From: Variovorax sp. OV700 | Lineage (GTDB): Bacteria; Pseudomonadota; Gammaproteobacteria; Burkholderiales; Burkholderiaceae_C | NCBI RefSeq assembly: GCF_900099805.1 | Contig: NZ_FNDR01000002.1 | Coordinates: forward strand, 655,243-719,242 | Length of the DNA stretch: 64,000 bases | Reading direction: 5' to 3' | In this document: piece after piece, positions 16,660-25,507 of the stretch | Layout of the letters: every line of letters starts with the position of its first letter | How positions within the stretch are numbered: the stretch's first letter is position 1 | Notes under the pieces: model-generated | The model's input: only the letters and a program-made list of their open reading frames with translations | Told to the model about the DNA's origin: nothing | The model's database searches: none | Position numbers and translations under genes: made by a program

Positions 16660-17547
16660 TCACCCTCCAACCCGGGCTGCGCGGCCCAGCATGCCGTGCG
16701 GCAGCACGACCATGATGACGATCAGCAGGCCGAATGCGATCACGTCCTTATAGCTCGACGAAATGAACGTGATGGCAAACGCCTCCAGCAAGGCGATGGT
16801 GAGGCCGCCCGCCACGGCCCCAAGCGGATTGGCCAGACCCCCGAGAATTGCCGCGGCAAAGCCTTTCAAGGTCAGGCTCATGCCCACGTGGTAGTCCATG
16901 GCCACGAGCGGCGCAACCAGAATGCCTGCGAACGCGGCGAGCAGGCCACCGGTGGCGAACGCCAACGTCCGCATGCGGCCGACGTCGATGCCAATGGTGG
17001 CCGCACCCTGGGGATCGATCGAGGCAGCCACCATGGCCAGGCCCACGGCGGTATGCCGGAAAAATGCATGGAGCGCGACCGTCAGCAGCACGCCACCCGC
17101 CACCAGCCATACCGCATGCTCGACGAGCACGGCGTCCTGGACCAGAAACACGTGATCGCTGCCAAGGGTCGGCAGGCTGTAGCTCCCGCGCCCCAGAAAG
17201 AACAGCAGTGCGGCCGACAGGGTCAGCGTCACCCCGATCGTCAGTAGCAGATACGCCTCCTCCCCGGCGCCACGGCGCTTCATGGGGCGCACCAGCACCC
17301 GCTCGATACCGGCGCAGAGCAGCGCACCGACGAGGCCCCCGCCCAGCGCAGCCAGCGGGTACGGCACACTCAGGCGCGCCAGCAACAAGACCGATGCGAT
17401 GGCCCCGACCACGGCACAGTCGCCCTGCGCCGCATTGATGACGTGACTCCCTTTGAAGATCACCGCCAGCCCCATCCCGATGAGGGCATAGACGAACCCG
17501 TTCGTCACGCCGGCGATCAGCGCCTGGATTAAAAGACTCATGCTCAT
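16660..17547 (-). CDS. livH: Branched-chain-type ABC transporter permease LivH
   Basis: An inner-membrane permease (295 residues) starting MSMSLLIQALIAGVTNGFVY, with the LivH motif MGLAVIFKGSHVINAAQGD and the permease loop GFAAAILGGLANPLGAV before the last helices. It lies 36 bp after the receptor gene and its stop touches the start of livM. Together with the receptor and the two ATPases it makes a complete five-part importer. Confidence 0.9.
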   Translation of the reverse strand: MSMSLLIQALIAGVTNGFVYALIGMGLAVIFKGSHVINAAQGDCAVVGAIASVLLLARLSVPYPLAALGGGLVGALLCAGIERVLVRPMKRRGAGEEAYLLLTIGVTLTLSAALLFFLGRGSYSLPTLGSDHVFLVQDAVLVEHAVWLVAGGVLLTVALHAFFRHTAVGLAMVAASIDPQGAATIGIDVGRMRTLAFATGGLLAAFAGILVAPLVAMDYHVGMSLTLKGFAAAILGGLANPLGAVAGGLTIALLEAFAITFISSSYKDVIAFGLLIVIMVVLPHGMLGRAARVGG

Positions 17548-17583
17548 GGCTTTGGCCGTCCTGCTATTCGATCGTGCGGCGCT

Positions 17584-18714
17584 TCAGTCGGCGATCTTGA
17601 CTTCGAGCGGCGTGAATTTGCCGGCCACCAGTTTCGAAAAAACCACCTGCGAAGGTTTGATCCCGTTGAGGTCTTCCGCCGCAAAGTTGTAGTCGTAGCT
17701 GACGCCTGGAAAGCGGTCGCGCACGGTCGCGCACATCTTGGCGCCATTGGCACCTGGACCAGCGCGCTTGCCCAGTTCGGCGGCAATCTGGATGGCGTCC
17801 CAGCCCATCATGGCAGCGCCTTTGGGCAGCGTGCCGTATTCCTTCTGGTGTATCTCGACAAAGGGCTTCTGCCGTGGTGCAGGCGACTCGGAGACGATGT
17901 ATTCGACCAGGACGATGTTGTCAGCGGCAGCACCCATGGCATTCACCGCTTCATACGAGGCGACTGTCCCGGCCCCAAGAATCGTCTGGGTCATCTGCAG
18001 CCGACGCAGCTCCCGGTACGGCATGGCCGTATTGCTGACGGCGACCAGGATATCGGGAGCGGCCGCCTTCAACTTGGCCGCTTGGACCGTGGCTTCTGTT
18101 GCGGCCTGCTCGAACTTCTCGGCGCCGACCAATTCGACTCCGTAGCTTGGCGCAAGCCGCTTCAGCTCCGCATAGATGAGTGTTCCCCAACCCGAGTCGT
18201 ACAGCACGCCCATCTTTTTCATGTTCATGCTGCGCGCATAGGCAAGGAACGCCTTCGTGGTGACGTCCTGGCTGAAACCAAGATGCACAACGCACTTGCG
18301 CTCACGCTCGATCGTGGGGCCGATCCCGGACAGCGAGATCTGAGGCGTCACTGCCGCGGTGGTAACCCCGCCAATGGCAATCGAGCTGGCCGTGGTTGTC
18401 AGCGCAACAATGACGTCGACCTTTTCGGTGCGCACCAGCTCGTTCGCGTGGGTCAAGGCCGAGTCGGGATTGGTGGCATCGTCCCGAATCAGAAGCTGCA
18501 CCTGCCGACCGCCCACCCCTCCGGCAGCGTTGATCTGTTTCTGAGCCAGCAGGGCACCGCTGCGCGCGGCAGCGAAAGTGAGCGCGGCGGGTCCGGTCAC
18601 GGCCGCGATCACCCCGACTTTGAGCGGCGGCTGTTGAGCCCACGCTGGCACGGCGACGCAGACGATGCTGCACGCAGCCAGCAGCGTATGGCAAAAGTTG
18701 GACTGGATATTCAT
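17584..18714 (-). CDS. Liv-type ABC transporter periplasmic receptor
   Basis: A periplasmic binding protein of the peripla_BP_6 type (376 residues). The signal peptide is MNIQSNFCHTLLAACSIVCV with an AWAQ cleavage site, followed by PLKVGVIAAVTGPAALTFA, QINAAGGVGGRQVQLLIRDD and GWDAIQIAAEL. It lies 19 bp after an aldehyde dehydrogenase gene and directly before livH, so it should be the receptor of this importer. The surrounding ring-cleavage and CoA enzymes suggest an aromatic or phenylpropanoid acid as ligand (inference). Confidence 0.88.
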   Translation of the reverse strand: MNIQSNFCHTLLAACSIVCVAVPAWAQQPPLKVGVIAAVTGPAALTFAAARSGALLAQKQINAAGGVGGRQVQLLIRDDATNPDSALTHANELVRTEKVDVIVALTTTASSIAIGGVTTAAVTPQISLSGIGPTIERERKCVVHLGFSQDVTTKAFLAYARSMNMKKMGVLYDSGWGTLIYAELKRLAPSYGVELVGAEKFEQAATEATVQAAKLKAAAPDILVAVSNTAMPYRELRRLQMTQTILGAGTVASYEAVNAMGAAADNIVLVEYIVSESPAPRQKPFVEIHQKEYGTLPKGAAMMGWDAIQIAAELGKRAGPGANGAKMCATVRDRFPGVSYDYNFAAEDLNGIKPSQVVFSKLVAGKFTPLEVKIAD

Positions 18715-18733
18715 TACGGATACAGGCTGTGAC

Positions 18734-20245
18734 CTATTCGAAGTTGATCAATACGGTCTTGGAGCGGGTGAAGTGCTCCAGCATCGATTCGAGGGTCATT
18801 TCCTTGCCCAGACCCGACTGCTTGAAGCCGCCGAAAGAGATGTTCATGCCAGCGGTCTGACCTTGATTCACCTGGATGAAGCCGGCCTGCAGTTCGTTCA
18901 CCGCCCGCATTGCGCTGGGCAGATCTCGCGTCCACACGGTCGCGGCCAAGCCGAAGTCGGAGTCGTTGGCGATCGCCAGAGCCTCATCGAGGGTGGAAAA
19001 GCGGATGACGCAAGTGACAGGGCCGAAAATTTCTTCACGGGCAAGGCGGCTGTTGTTGTCCATACCAGTGAATATGACCGGCCGCACAAAGAACCCGCCT
19101 TTCAGCCGCGGGTCAGTCGGAACTGCGCTGCACTCATGGGCAGTAGCGCCCGGCATTGCGCGGCCAAGCTCGATGTAGCTGCGCACCTTTTCGAACTGGT
19201 CACGAGAGATGATCGCGCCGATGTCCGTCTCCTCTTGCAGCGGATCTCCCATCTTCAGAGCGTCGATGCGCGCCTTGAGACCGCTCACGAATGCATCGTG
19301 CAGGCTGTCGTGCACGAGCATGCGAGTCATGGCTGTGCAACTCTGTCCCTGGCGTGTAAAGCGCATGCCCGTCACTGCGCCGTCGATCGCGCGGTCGAGG
19401 TCCGCATCGGCGAGAACGATCATCGGGCTCTTGCCGCCAAGTTCAAGCGTCACCGGCACGAGCTTGGCAGCGGCGGCCGCGTAAATCAGCTTGCCGGTCT
19501 GCACGGAACCTGTGAACGTGATCTTGGATACTGCCGGGTGGGCAACCAGAGGGGCGCCGCAGCCGGGGCCGTCGCCAGACAGCACGTTGAGCAACCCTTT
19601 GGGAAGGATTTCGTTCATCAACTCCGCGATGCGAAGGACTCCCAATGGGGCCTCCTCCGCGCTCTTGACAACGACGCCGTTGCCGGCCGCCAGCGCCGGC
19701 CCGATCTTCACGGCCATCAACATGACAGGCACATTCCAAGGCAGGACCGCCGCAACCACGCCCAGAGGCTCGCGAACGGTATAGCTCAGGACGCCGGGCC
19801 TCAGAGGCACGGTATCGCCCTTGAGTTCGCCAGCCAGTCCGCCGAAGAATTCCAGCGCGTCCGCGACGCCCTTGGCTTCGACGCGACATTCCGTCCGCAA
19901 GGCCTTGCCCGACTCCAGTGCAACCAGCGCGGCAAGCTCCTCGACGTGCTGGGCTACGTGGTGAGCAGCTGCGATCAGGCGCTTGCCGCGCTCGCGTGCC
20001 GGAGTCTTTGCCCACGCTACCTGTGCGCGCCGGGCCGCGGCAACAGCCAGTTCCACATCATCTACACCCGCGTGGGCGGCTAGCGCCACCTTCTCACCCG
20101 TGGCCGGGTTGTTGATGGGAAACGTGCGCGAGCCGCGAGCATGCGCCAGCATTCCGTCGATCAGCAGCTTGCCGCTCAGTCGGCGGGCAGTCGCTCGCGC
20201 TTGAGCGATCGGCGCCGGCTCCTGGACATCTTTGGTCTCAATCAT
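18734..20245 (-). CDS. NAD(P)-dependent aldehyde dehydrogenase
   Basis: An ALDH-superfamily enzyme of 503 residues that oxidises an aldehyde to the acid. The active-site Glu is in VTLELGGKSP and the catalytic Cys in RQGQSCTAM. Cofactor-site motifs PWNVPVML and ITFTGSVQTGK are present. It lies between the VOC dioxygenase and the Liv receptor in one operon and could act on a semialdehyde produced after ring cleavage or on a side-chain aldehyde. The last codons (FTRSKTVLINFE) occur again as a damaged copy at 22128-22173. Confidence 0.9.
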   Translation of the reverse strand: MIETKDVQEPAPIAQARATARRLSGKLLIDGMLAHARGSRTFPINNPATGEKVALAAHAGVDDVELAVAAARRAQVAWAKTPARERGKRLIAAAHHVAQHVEELAALVALESGKALRTECRVEAKGVADALEFFGGLAGELKGDTVPLRPGVLSYTVREPLGVVAAVLPWNVPVMLMAVKIGPALAAGNGVVVKSAEEAPLGVLRIAELMNEILPKGLLNVLSGDGPGCGAPLVAHPAVSKITFTGSVQTGKLIYAAAAAKLVPVTLELGGKSPMIVLADADLDRAIDGAVTGMRFTRQGQSCTAMTRMLVHDSLHDAFVSGLKARIDALKMGDPLQEETDIGAIISRDQFEKVRSYIELGRAMPGATAHECSAVPTDPRLKGGFFVRPVIFTGMDNNSRLAREEIFGPVTCVIRFSTLDEALAIANDSDFGLAATVWTRDLPSAMRAVNELQAGFIQVNQGQTAGMNISFGGFKQSGLGKEMTLESMLEHFTRSKTVLINFE

Positions 20246-20311
20246 TTCAGTAGATATATGTTTGATGATCGGTTGGAGTCGCTGACTCGTGCTCTTGCCT
20301 TGCCCGCCCGG

Positions 20312-21253
20312 CTATTCATGCGCGTGGGTGAGGAATCGATGGGTCACCTGCTGGCCCCAAGGACCATTGATGCTCTCGACCGTGCCTTCGGTCACCCCTC
20401 GAAATTCCGCATTCAAACGATCGCTATCGGTCCAGTGTTCGTACATGAATTCCCAGGGGTCCATCCAGTAGTCGAATATCTGCCCGCCATAGACGTGCCG
20501 GCCTATGCCCCACACGCTCTCGTAGCCCAGGCCCTGCAGATGCTCGTGGCCGAGCATCAGGTCGTCGACGTCGTGGACTTCGAATGCCACGTGATTGAGG
20601 CCGGCCTTGGGCCCCGCTTGCAGCAGGAGCACATGGTGATCCACGAATTCGGCCCCACGGTCGAGACGATTGAACGAGAGCCCCACTTCCCCGCCGGGCC
20701 CCACGATCTCGTCGCTCATGAGCAAGCCGAGGGTTTCGCGGTACCAGGCTCTCATGCGCGGCAACTCGGGAGTGACCAGCACCGCATGTCCCAAACGCAG
20801 CACGTTGGCGCAACCACGCTCGTGGCGTGCCAGCGTTCCCGCGCGACGCAGCCCCTCGGTGGCGTCGTTCAACGGGTGCCGGACGTGTTGGATCGGCTCG
20901 ACGCGGGCGATACCATGGACCACTTCCACCGTGTGCCCGTCGGGGTCCGTCAGGCGTACACGCAGGCCGCCGCCCGGCTCCTCGATACGTTCCACCTTCG
21001 ATGCCCCGGGCAAGCGGCTGAGGCAGTCCAGGTCTTCTGCGTTATCAACAGCGAAGCCGAGAGCCAGGAATTTGGCCGGCCCCTCTTCCGTGATGTGAAC
21101 ATGGTGGTCGGGTCCGGCACCGCGCATGTAAAGCGCCTGGCCGGTGCGGTCAGCCCGGACCAACCCGAAATCCTGCATGAAGGTTTCCGCACGATCCAGG
21201 TCCGGCACTCGGACGCGGACGTAGGCAAGATCTGCTGCTCTGATGATTGGCAT
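20312..21253 (-). CDS. VOC-family extradiol-type dioxygenase
   Basis: A two-module vicinal-oxygen-chelate protein (313 residues) of the catechol 2,3-dioxygenase type. Likely Fe(II) ligands are His in LRLGHAVLVTP, His in LNHVAFEVHD and Glu in DPWEFMYEHW, spread over the C-terminal module as in type I extradiol enzymes. The N-terminal module ends near DPDGHTVEVVHG. ATG 21253 is chosen because GGAG precedes it and it follows the FAH stop by 16 bp. A start at 21307 would overlap that gene. It probably opens a catechol-like ring formed in this pathway. Confidence 0.86.
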   Translation of the reverse strand: MPIIRAADLAYVRVRVPDLDRAETFMQDFGLVRADRTGQALYMRGAGPDHHVHITEEGPAKFLALGFAVDNAEDLDCLSRLPGASKVERIEEPGGGLRVRLTDPDGHTVEVVHGIARVEPIQHVRHPLNDATEGLRRAGTLARHERGCANVLRLGHAVLVTPELPRMRAWYRETLGLLMSDEIVGPGGEVGLSFNRLDRGAEFVDHHVLLLQAGPKAGLNHVAFEVHDVDDLMLGHEHLQGLGYESVWGIGRHVYGGQIFDYWMDPWEFMYEHWTDSDRLNAEFRGVTEGTVESINGPWGQQVTHRFLTHAHE

Positions 21254-21269
21254 GACGACTCCTTGGGCG

Positions 21270-22118
21270 TTACTCAAAGGCACGCGCGCGCTGGCGTTGC
21301 TGGCCAAGTTGGGGGGAGGTGAGAGTGACCACGTCGCCCGGCTTGAGGTAGACCGGCGGCTTCATGCCGGCGCCCACGCCCCCGGGCGTGCCGGTGACGA
21401 TCACGTCCCCGGGAAGCAAAGTCATGACCTCGGACAGGTGGGCAATGATCTGCCGCACGCTGAAAACCATGTCCGCAGTGTTTGTCACCTGGCGGGTAAC
21501 GCCGCTCACATCGAGCTTCAAATCGATCGCCTGAGGATCCGGAATTTCGTCCTGGGTGATCAGCCACGGACCGAGCGGCCCAAAGCTGGGCGCACTCTTT
21601 CCCTTGACGAACTGCCCGCCGCGGCCCATCTGCCAGTTGCGCTCGGAAATGTCGTTGGCCAAGCAGTAACCCGCGACGTACTGGAGCGCCTCGGACTCGC
21701 TGACGTTGCTGGCGGTCCGGCCCATCACGACTGCGAGTTCCACCTCCCAATCCACCGCTGTGGCTCCGCGGGGAATCACGGTGTCGTCGTCAGGACCGCA
21801 GATCGAGGTGAGCGCCTTGTTGAACACCAGGGGTTCGGGCGGTGTCGGCATGCCCACCGCCTCGGCGATGTGGGCCCTGTAGTTCAGGCCGATCGCGAAG
21901 AACTGGCGCACGCCGGCAACAGGGGGGCCTAGGCGCTGCGGACCCTTGACCAGGGCGAGCTTGCGCGGGTCGATGGCGGACAACACCTTCAGGCTGTCGG
22001 GGCCAAGGATTTCCGGGGTGAGGTCGGCGATCGCCGGATACAGGCTGCGGATCTGCCCCTCGTTGTCGAGCAAACCGGGCCGCTCCTGACCCACGGGGCC
22101 ATAACGCAATAATTTCAT
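21270..22118 (-). CDS. Fumarylacetoacetate hydrolase-family protein
   Basis: A FAH-superfamily enzyme (282 residues) that splits or isomerises ring-cleavage products. Metal ligands are in DWEVELAVVMG (two Glu) and CLANDISERNWQ (Asp). The C-terminal motif LPGDVIVTGTPGGVG is typical. An N-terminal domain of about 75 residues precedes the catalytic part (FFAIGLNYRAHIAE). Being next to an extradiol dioxygenase and an ALDH fits a meta-cleavage route such as that of homoprotocatechuate or gentisate-like compounds. The exact reaction is not determined. Confidence 0.88.
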   Translation of the reverse strand: MKLLRYGPVGQERPGLLDNEGQIRSLYPAIADLTPEILGPDSLKVLSAIDPRKLALVKGPQRLGPPVAGVRQFFAIGLNYRAHIAEAVGMPTPPEPLVFNKALTSICGPDDDTVIPRGATAVDWEVELAVVMGRTASNVSESEALQYVAGYCLANDISERNWQMGRGGQFVKGKSAPSFGPLGPWLITQDEIPDPQAIDLKLDVSGVTRQVTNTADMVFSVRQIIAHLSEVMTLLPGDVIVTGTPGGVGAGMKPPVYLKPGDVVTLTSPQLGQQRQRARAFE

Positions 22119-22127
22119 TGGGTGTCC

Positions 22128-22173
22128 TATTCGAAGTTGATCAGTACGGTTTGGAGCGAGTGAGGTGCTCGTG
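22128..22173 (-). pseudogene. Vestigial 3' end of a second aldehyde dehydrogenase
   Basis: About 46 bp on the minus strand encode EHLTRSK and then, after one lost base, VLINFE and TAG. This is nearly identical to the end of the ALDH gene at 18734-18780 (EHFTRSKTVLINFE). Nothing more of an ALDH is present upstream, so this is a scar of a lost gene or of a recombination between two operon copies. Confidence 0.65.
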
Positions 22174-22194
22174 GGAGCTTTGTCGGCTATATAA

Positions 22195-22225
22195 AAATAT
22201 CAGTATTCGATTCATATATATCAGA
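22195..22225. promoter_or_regulatory. AT-rich region with repeated ATATCAG motif
   Basis: Between the FAH gene (start 22118) and the hydratase stop (22288) lies an AT-rich patch with AATATCAG at 22196-22203 and TATATCAGA at 22217-22225. The same ATATCAGA occurs in the palindrome in front of the gntR/CoA-transferase pair (24337-24350, minus strand). It may be a second operator for the GntR regulator and an internal promoter for the FAH-to-livF part of the operon. Confidence 0.35.
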
Positions 22226-22287
22226 AGTCGAGTTCTAGTTCGTCCATAAGGAAAACCCTCGACCCGCCAGCGGATATGCCTCATCCA

Positions 22288-23088
22288 TCACTGGCCCCGA
22301 AACAAGGGGATCCTCTTTTCGCGCCAGGCGGCAACGCCTTCGCGAAGATCGGCCGAGCGCAGGCACGCAAGCTCGGCTTGCGCAACCTCGGTGGCGTCCC
22401 ATCGTCCGCGTGCAAGCGCATTCAATGCGGCCTTCATGCCCCTGCTAGGCAAGGGAGCGGTAGCTGCGACAGCGCGGGCGATCGCTCGCGCTTCGTCCAG
22501 CAAGACCTCCGGTGCGACGATCGCATCGAGGTACCCGATGGCCAGCATCGCCTCGGCGTCTAGTTCCTGCGCCAGAAGGAACAGTCGCTTGGCCGCATTG
22601 AGCCCCAGACGTGACACATATCTTCGAAGACCGGACTCGTAATAGTGAAGCCCCAGGCGAGCAGCCGGCATGACCATCCGCACCGATGGCACGCCCAGGC
22701 GGAAGTCACAGGCCAGCGCGAGGTCGGTGGACCCGCCGAACACGCCTCCGTTCAAGGCGCAGACCGTCACCTGGGGCAGCGCTTCCACGGCATCGACCAT
22801 GGCGACAAAGGCATTGCCACCGCCGGGCTCGCGCCCCCCTTCTTCGCGCGTGTTCAATACCGATCCGATGTCATAGCCCGCGCTGAAATGCTTGCCTGTA
22901 CCTGTGAGGATGACGCAGCGGACAGTGCCGTCGGTTTGCAGCGCCTTGCAATGAGCCAGCACGACGTCGATGTCGGCAGGCTCGACTCGGTTGGCGGACC
23001 CCGGGCGCCGCAGGCGAATGGTCGCAACGGAACCCGAAACGCTCAGCGACGGCGCACCGTTCTCTTCTTCTGGCTGTCGCAGGCTCAT
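22288..23088 (-). CDS. Enoyl-CoA hydratase/isomerase family protein
   Basis: A crotonase-fold protein (266 residues). Oxyanion-hole motifs are visible as GKHFSAGYDIG and ALNGGVFGGSTDLALACDFR, followed by the C-terminal trimer region (GLHYYESGLRRYVSRLGLN). Members hydrate, isomerise or hydrolyse CoA thioesters. The position usually held by the first catalytic Glu is an Asp (STDLA), so the reaction may not be plain hydration. It overlaps the CoA-transferase gene by 4 bp (ATGA), which ties it to an acyl-CoA made by that enzyme. Confidence 0.87.
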   Translation of the reverse strand: MSLRQPEEENGAPSLSVSGSVATIRLRRPGSANRVEPADIDVVLAHCKALQTDGTVRCVILTGTGKHFSAGYDIGSVLNTREEGGREPGGGNAFVAMVDAVEALPQVTVCALNGGVFGGSTDLALACDFRLGVPSVRMVMPAARLGLHYYESGLRRYVSRLGLNAAKRLFLLAQELDAEAMLAIGYLDAIVAPEVLLDEARAIARAVAATAPLPSRGMKAALNALARGRWDATEVAQAELACLRSADLREGVAAWREKRIPLFRGQ

Positions 23089-24278
23089 ATGGCACCCTCG
23101 GCGATCAGCGCTTCGATCTCGCCAGGACCGAAGCCCAGTTCCTGGAGCAGGCTCAGGTTGCTGCCGCCTTTTTCCTCAAGGGTCGTCTCGATTCTTGCGG
23201 GTGTGCGTGCGAGGTCCACCACCTGGGAGATCAGGTTGATCGGACCCCGTTCCGGATGGCTCACCGGACTCGAGATGCCGCAGTGCCGCACCTGCTCGTC
23301 AGCAAAAACCTGACCCATGGAGTAAATCGGTCCGCACGGCACGTCCTGTGCATCGAGTGCTTCGATCCACGCTGCGGTGCTGCGCGTGCGAAATACGCTG
23401 CGCAGCAACTCGTTCAGCTGTTCCCGGTTTCGCACCCGGTCGGGATCGGACAGGAATTCGGGGAGATCGGCCAGGTCGGGTCGACCGATTGCCCGACATA
23501 GCGACCGCCACATGCTGTCGCCGCCGGCGCCAACGTTAAGAAAACCATCACTGGTGGGATAGGCCGACGTGGGCATGCTGGTGGGGTGGTCGTTACCGAC
23601 TCTTCCCGCAACCGTGCCATCCACAAGGTAACGGGCTGCCTGGAAGTCCATGAGCCCGATGCCTGCATGCAGCAGGGAGGTTCGGACCCATTGACCCTCA
23701 CCGCTCGATTCGCGCTCCAATAGTGCCGTGAGAGCACCCAGCGCTGCATAGAGTCCTGCCACCACATCGACGACGGCCGCCCCCGCGCGCATGGGGTCGC
23801 CCTCGGGTGCGCCTGTTGTGCTCATGAGGCCGCACATGCCTTGGATGATCTGGTCGAAGCCAGGTCGGCGCTGGTACGGGCCGTCTTGTCCGAACCCTGA
23901 AATGCTCACCAGGATGATCCTCGGGTTGATTGCCCTGAGCGCCTGGTAGCCGATACCAAGCCGAGTCTTCACATCCGGACGGAAGTTCTCCACGACCACG
24001 TCCGCCGTTGCGACCAGTCGCATCAGCACCTCGCGCCCGCCCGTGGACTTCAGGTCCAGCGTCATCGAACGCTTGTTCCGGTGCAAGTTCTGCATGTCGG
24101 CTCCATTGCGCGCACCGACATAGAGCTCTCCCCGCTTGGCCGCAGCTGGAGCCTCCACCTTGATGACATCCGCCCCAAAGTCAGCGAGCTGTTTGACGCA
24201 AGTGGGGCCCGCGCGGACCTGGCTCAGGTCGATGACCCGAAAGCGGTGTAGCGCTCCCTCATTCATGACGCGTTGCAT
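23085..24278 (-). CDS. CaiB/BaiF-family (type III) CoA-transferase
   Basis: A type III CoA-transferase of 397 residues that moves CoA between carboxylic acids. The N-terminal motif is RFRVIDLSQVRAGPTCVKQL, followed by DFGADVIKVEAP and NLHRNKRSMTLDLKS. The catalytic Asp should be in VVDVVAGLYAALGAL. ATG 24266 is an alternative start. As first gene of the ten-gene operon and divergent from gntR, it probably activates the imported acid. Confidence 0.9.
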   Translation of the reverse strand: MQRVMNEGALHRFRVIDLSQVRAGPTCVKQLADFGADVIKVEAPAAAKRGELYVGARNGADMQNLHRNKRSMTLDLKSTGGREVLMRLVATADVVVENFRPDVKTRLGIGYQALRAINPRIILVSISGFGQDGPYQRRPGFDQIIQGMCGLMSTTGAPEGDPMRAGAAVVDVVAGLYAALGALTALLERESSGEGQWVRTSLLHAGIGLMDFQAARYLVDGTVAGRVGNDHPTSMPTSAYPTSDGFLNVGAGGDSMWRSLCRAIGRPDLADLPEFLSDPDRVRNREQLNELLRSVFRTRSTAAWIEALDAQDVPCGPIYSMGQVFADEQVRHCGISSPVSHPERGPINLISQVVDLARTPARIETTLEEKGGSNLSLLQELGFGPGEIEALIAEGAI

Positions 24279-24336
24279 TGAGACGACCTTTAAAAATTTC
24301 GCCGCAGTCTACATGTCAAATACATCACAAGCAATG

Positions 24337-24350
24337 TCTGATATTTCAGA
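24337..24350. promoter_or_regulatory. Palindrome TCTGA-TATT-TCAGA, candidate GntR operator
   Basis: A perfect 5-4-5 inverted repeat lies 58 bp before the CoA-transferase ATG and 71 bp before gntR. GntR/FCD regulators bind short palindromes of this kind near divergent promoters. TTGACA at 24382-24387 could be a -35 box for gntR. Confidence 0.45.
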
Positions 24351-24421
24351 TACCAATAGGTGTGCGTCTCAAAACCCCCTTTGACATAAAATAGCTCGAT
24401 GACTTTGACCGGAACCTTGCG

Positions 24422-25255
24422 ATGAAAACAAAGAATCCAGGCGAATCGGCCGAACTGGAGAGCTCACCCGCAGCCGTGGAACCTAAGCTCCGCGCCTCGG
24501 AACTGGTTCGCCGTCAGCTGGAGCGCGACATCAGTAGTGGAGTGCTCCTGCCCGGCGATGCATTGGACGAGGATGCATTGGCAAAGCGGTTTGGCGTTTC
24601 GCGCACCCCGGTCCGGGAGGCCCTGCTGCAGTTGTCGGTCCGCGGACTTGTGTTAATCGCCCCGCGCGCGGGCACTTATGTGTCGCGGCTTTCCATCCCT
24701 GAATTGCTGGGCCTTTCCGAGTTGCTTGCCGAACTCGAAGGCGCTTGCGCCAAACTGGCAACGCGTCGGCTCACTCCAGAAGAGGCGCACGAATTGCGCC
24801 GCGTGCACGAAGAAAGTCTGGCGTTTGAATCCGATCCCGACCCGCAGGCCTACAGCCGGGCCAACACGCGATTTCACGAAATCCTCTATCGCGCCTGCCG
24901 CAATGACGCGCTGATGGGCGAGATCGCCCACATTCGGCGCCGCACGCAGGTGTATCGGCAGTCCGTCTTTCAGAACCAGGCACGTATTCGCCGCTCCCGG
25001 GAAGAACACGGACGCATCCTGGAGGCGATACTGGCGGGCGATTCGGTCATGGCCGGCCACTTGATGGTGGACCACATTGCGGCGGGCGGGCGCGATTTCG
25101 CAGACTTGATCTCCACCCTGCCTCAACGGCTGTTGGCTTCCGCAGTAGAAACCTATCCAGGAAAGCAAGCGGCGGAATTGGGACACGCTCCGGCGAAGAC
25201 GACGCGGCGTCCAGTGGGTAGGCCTCGCGCTGCAGCCAGGGGCAAAGCGGGCTGA
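24422..25255 (+). CDS. GntR-family (FCD) transcriptional regulator
   Basis: A 277-residue regulator. The winged HTH spans about residues 22-90 (SELVRRQLERDISSGVLLPG, LAKRFGVSRTPVREALLQLS). The all-helical FCD domain carries likely metal or ligand residues (ANTRFHEILYRAC, REEHGRILEAI, HLMVDHIAAG). The last 25 residues are unusual: a basic tail with RRPVGRPRAAARGK, an AT-hook-like GRP core. It is divergent from the catabolic operon and likely represses it until an acid or CoA ester is bound. Confidence 0.9.
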   Translation: MKTKNPGESAELESSPAAVEPKLRASELVRRQLERDISSGVLLPGDALDEDALAKRFGVSRTPVREALLQLSVRGLVLIAPRAGTYVSRLSIPELLGLSELLAELEGACAKLATRRLTPEEAHELRRVHEESLAFESDPDPQAYSRANTRFHEILYRACRNDALMGEIAHIRRRTQVYRQSVFQNQARIRRSREEHGRILEAILAGDSVMAGHLMVDHIAAGGRDFADLISTLPQRLLASAVETYPGKQAAELGHAPAKTTRRPVGRPRAAARGKAG

Positions 25256-25451
25256 GGGCCTGCAGTGCCGACGGCAAACTGAAGGACAGGTGGTGGCCTA
25301 CCTCACGCACGCGAGCTTCACAATGATCGCGACCGAGGGAATGTCCATCGTCCTCGTTTCCAGCTTCGTCTTTCGACCACGAACGGGCGTCTTGCGTTCT
25401 CCACCGGGTTGGTGGTCCGCTGTAAATCGCACTGCTTACGTCGGTTCAGAC

Positions 25452-25476
25452 ACCACGCGCAAGGGCGTGGTTTATT
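25452..25476 (+). terminator. Possible intrinsic terminator between gntR and the next operon
   Basis: ACCACGC (25452-25458) pairs with GCGTGGT (25465-25471) over a six-base loop and is followed by TTATT. It reads as a terminator on the plus strand, 197 bp after gntR and just before the end of the convergent ALDH gene. The T run is short. The rest of 25256-25507 shows nothing recognisable. Confidence 0.35.
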
Positions 25477-25507
25477 GACTGCCTACGTTGAACTCAAAGC
25501 AGCGTCT

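Noticed and set aside
18665..20083. 472-codon plus-strand frame opposite the aldehyde dehydrogenase
   Set aside because: It is antisense to a clear ALDH with all catalytic motifs, and its translation is His/Arg/Gln-rich as is usual for shadows in GC-rich DNA.
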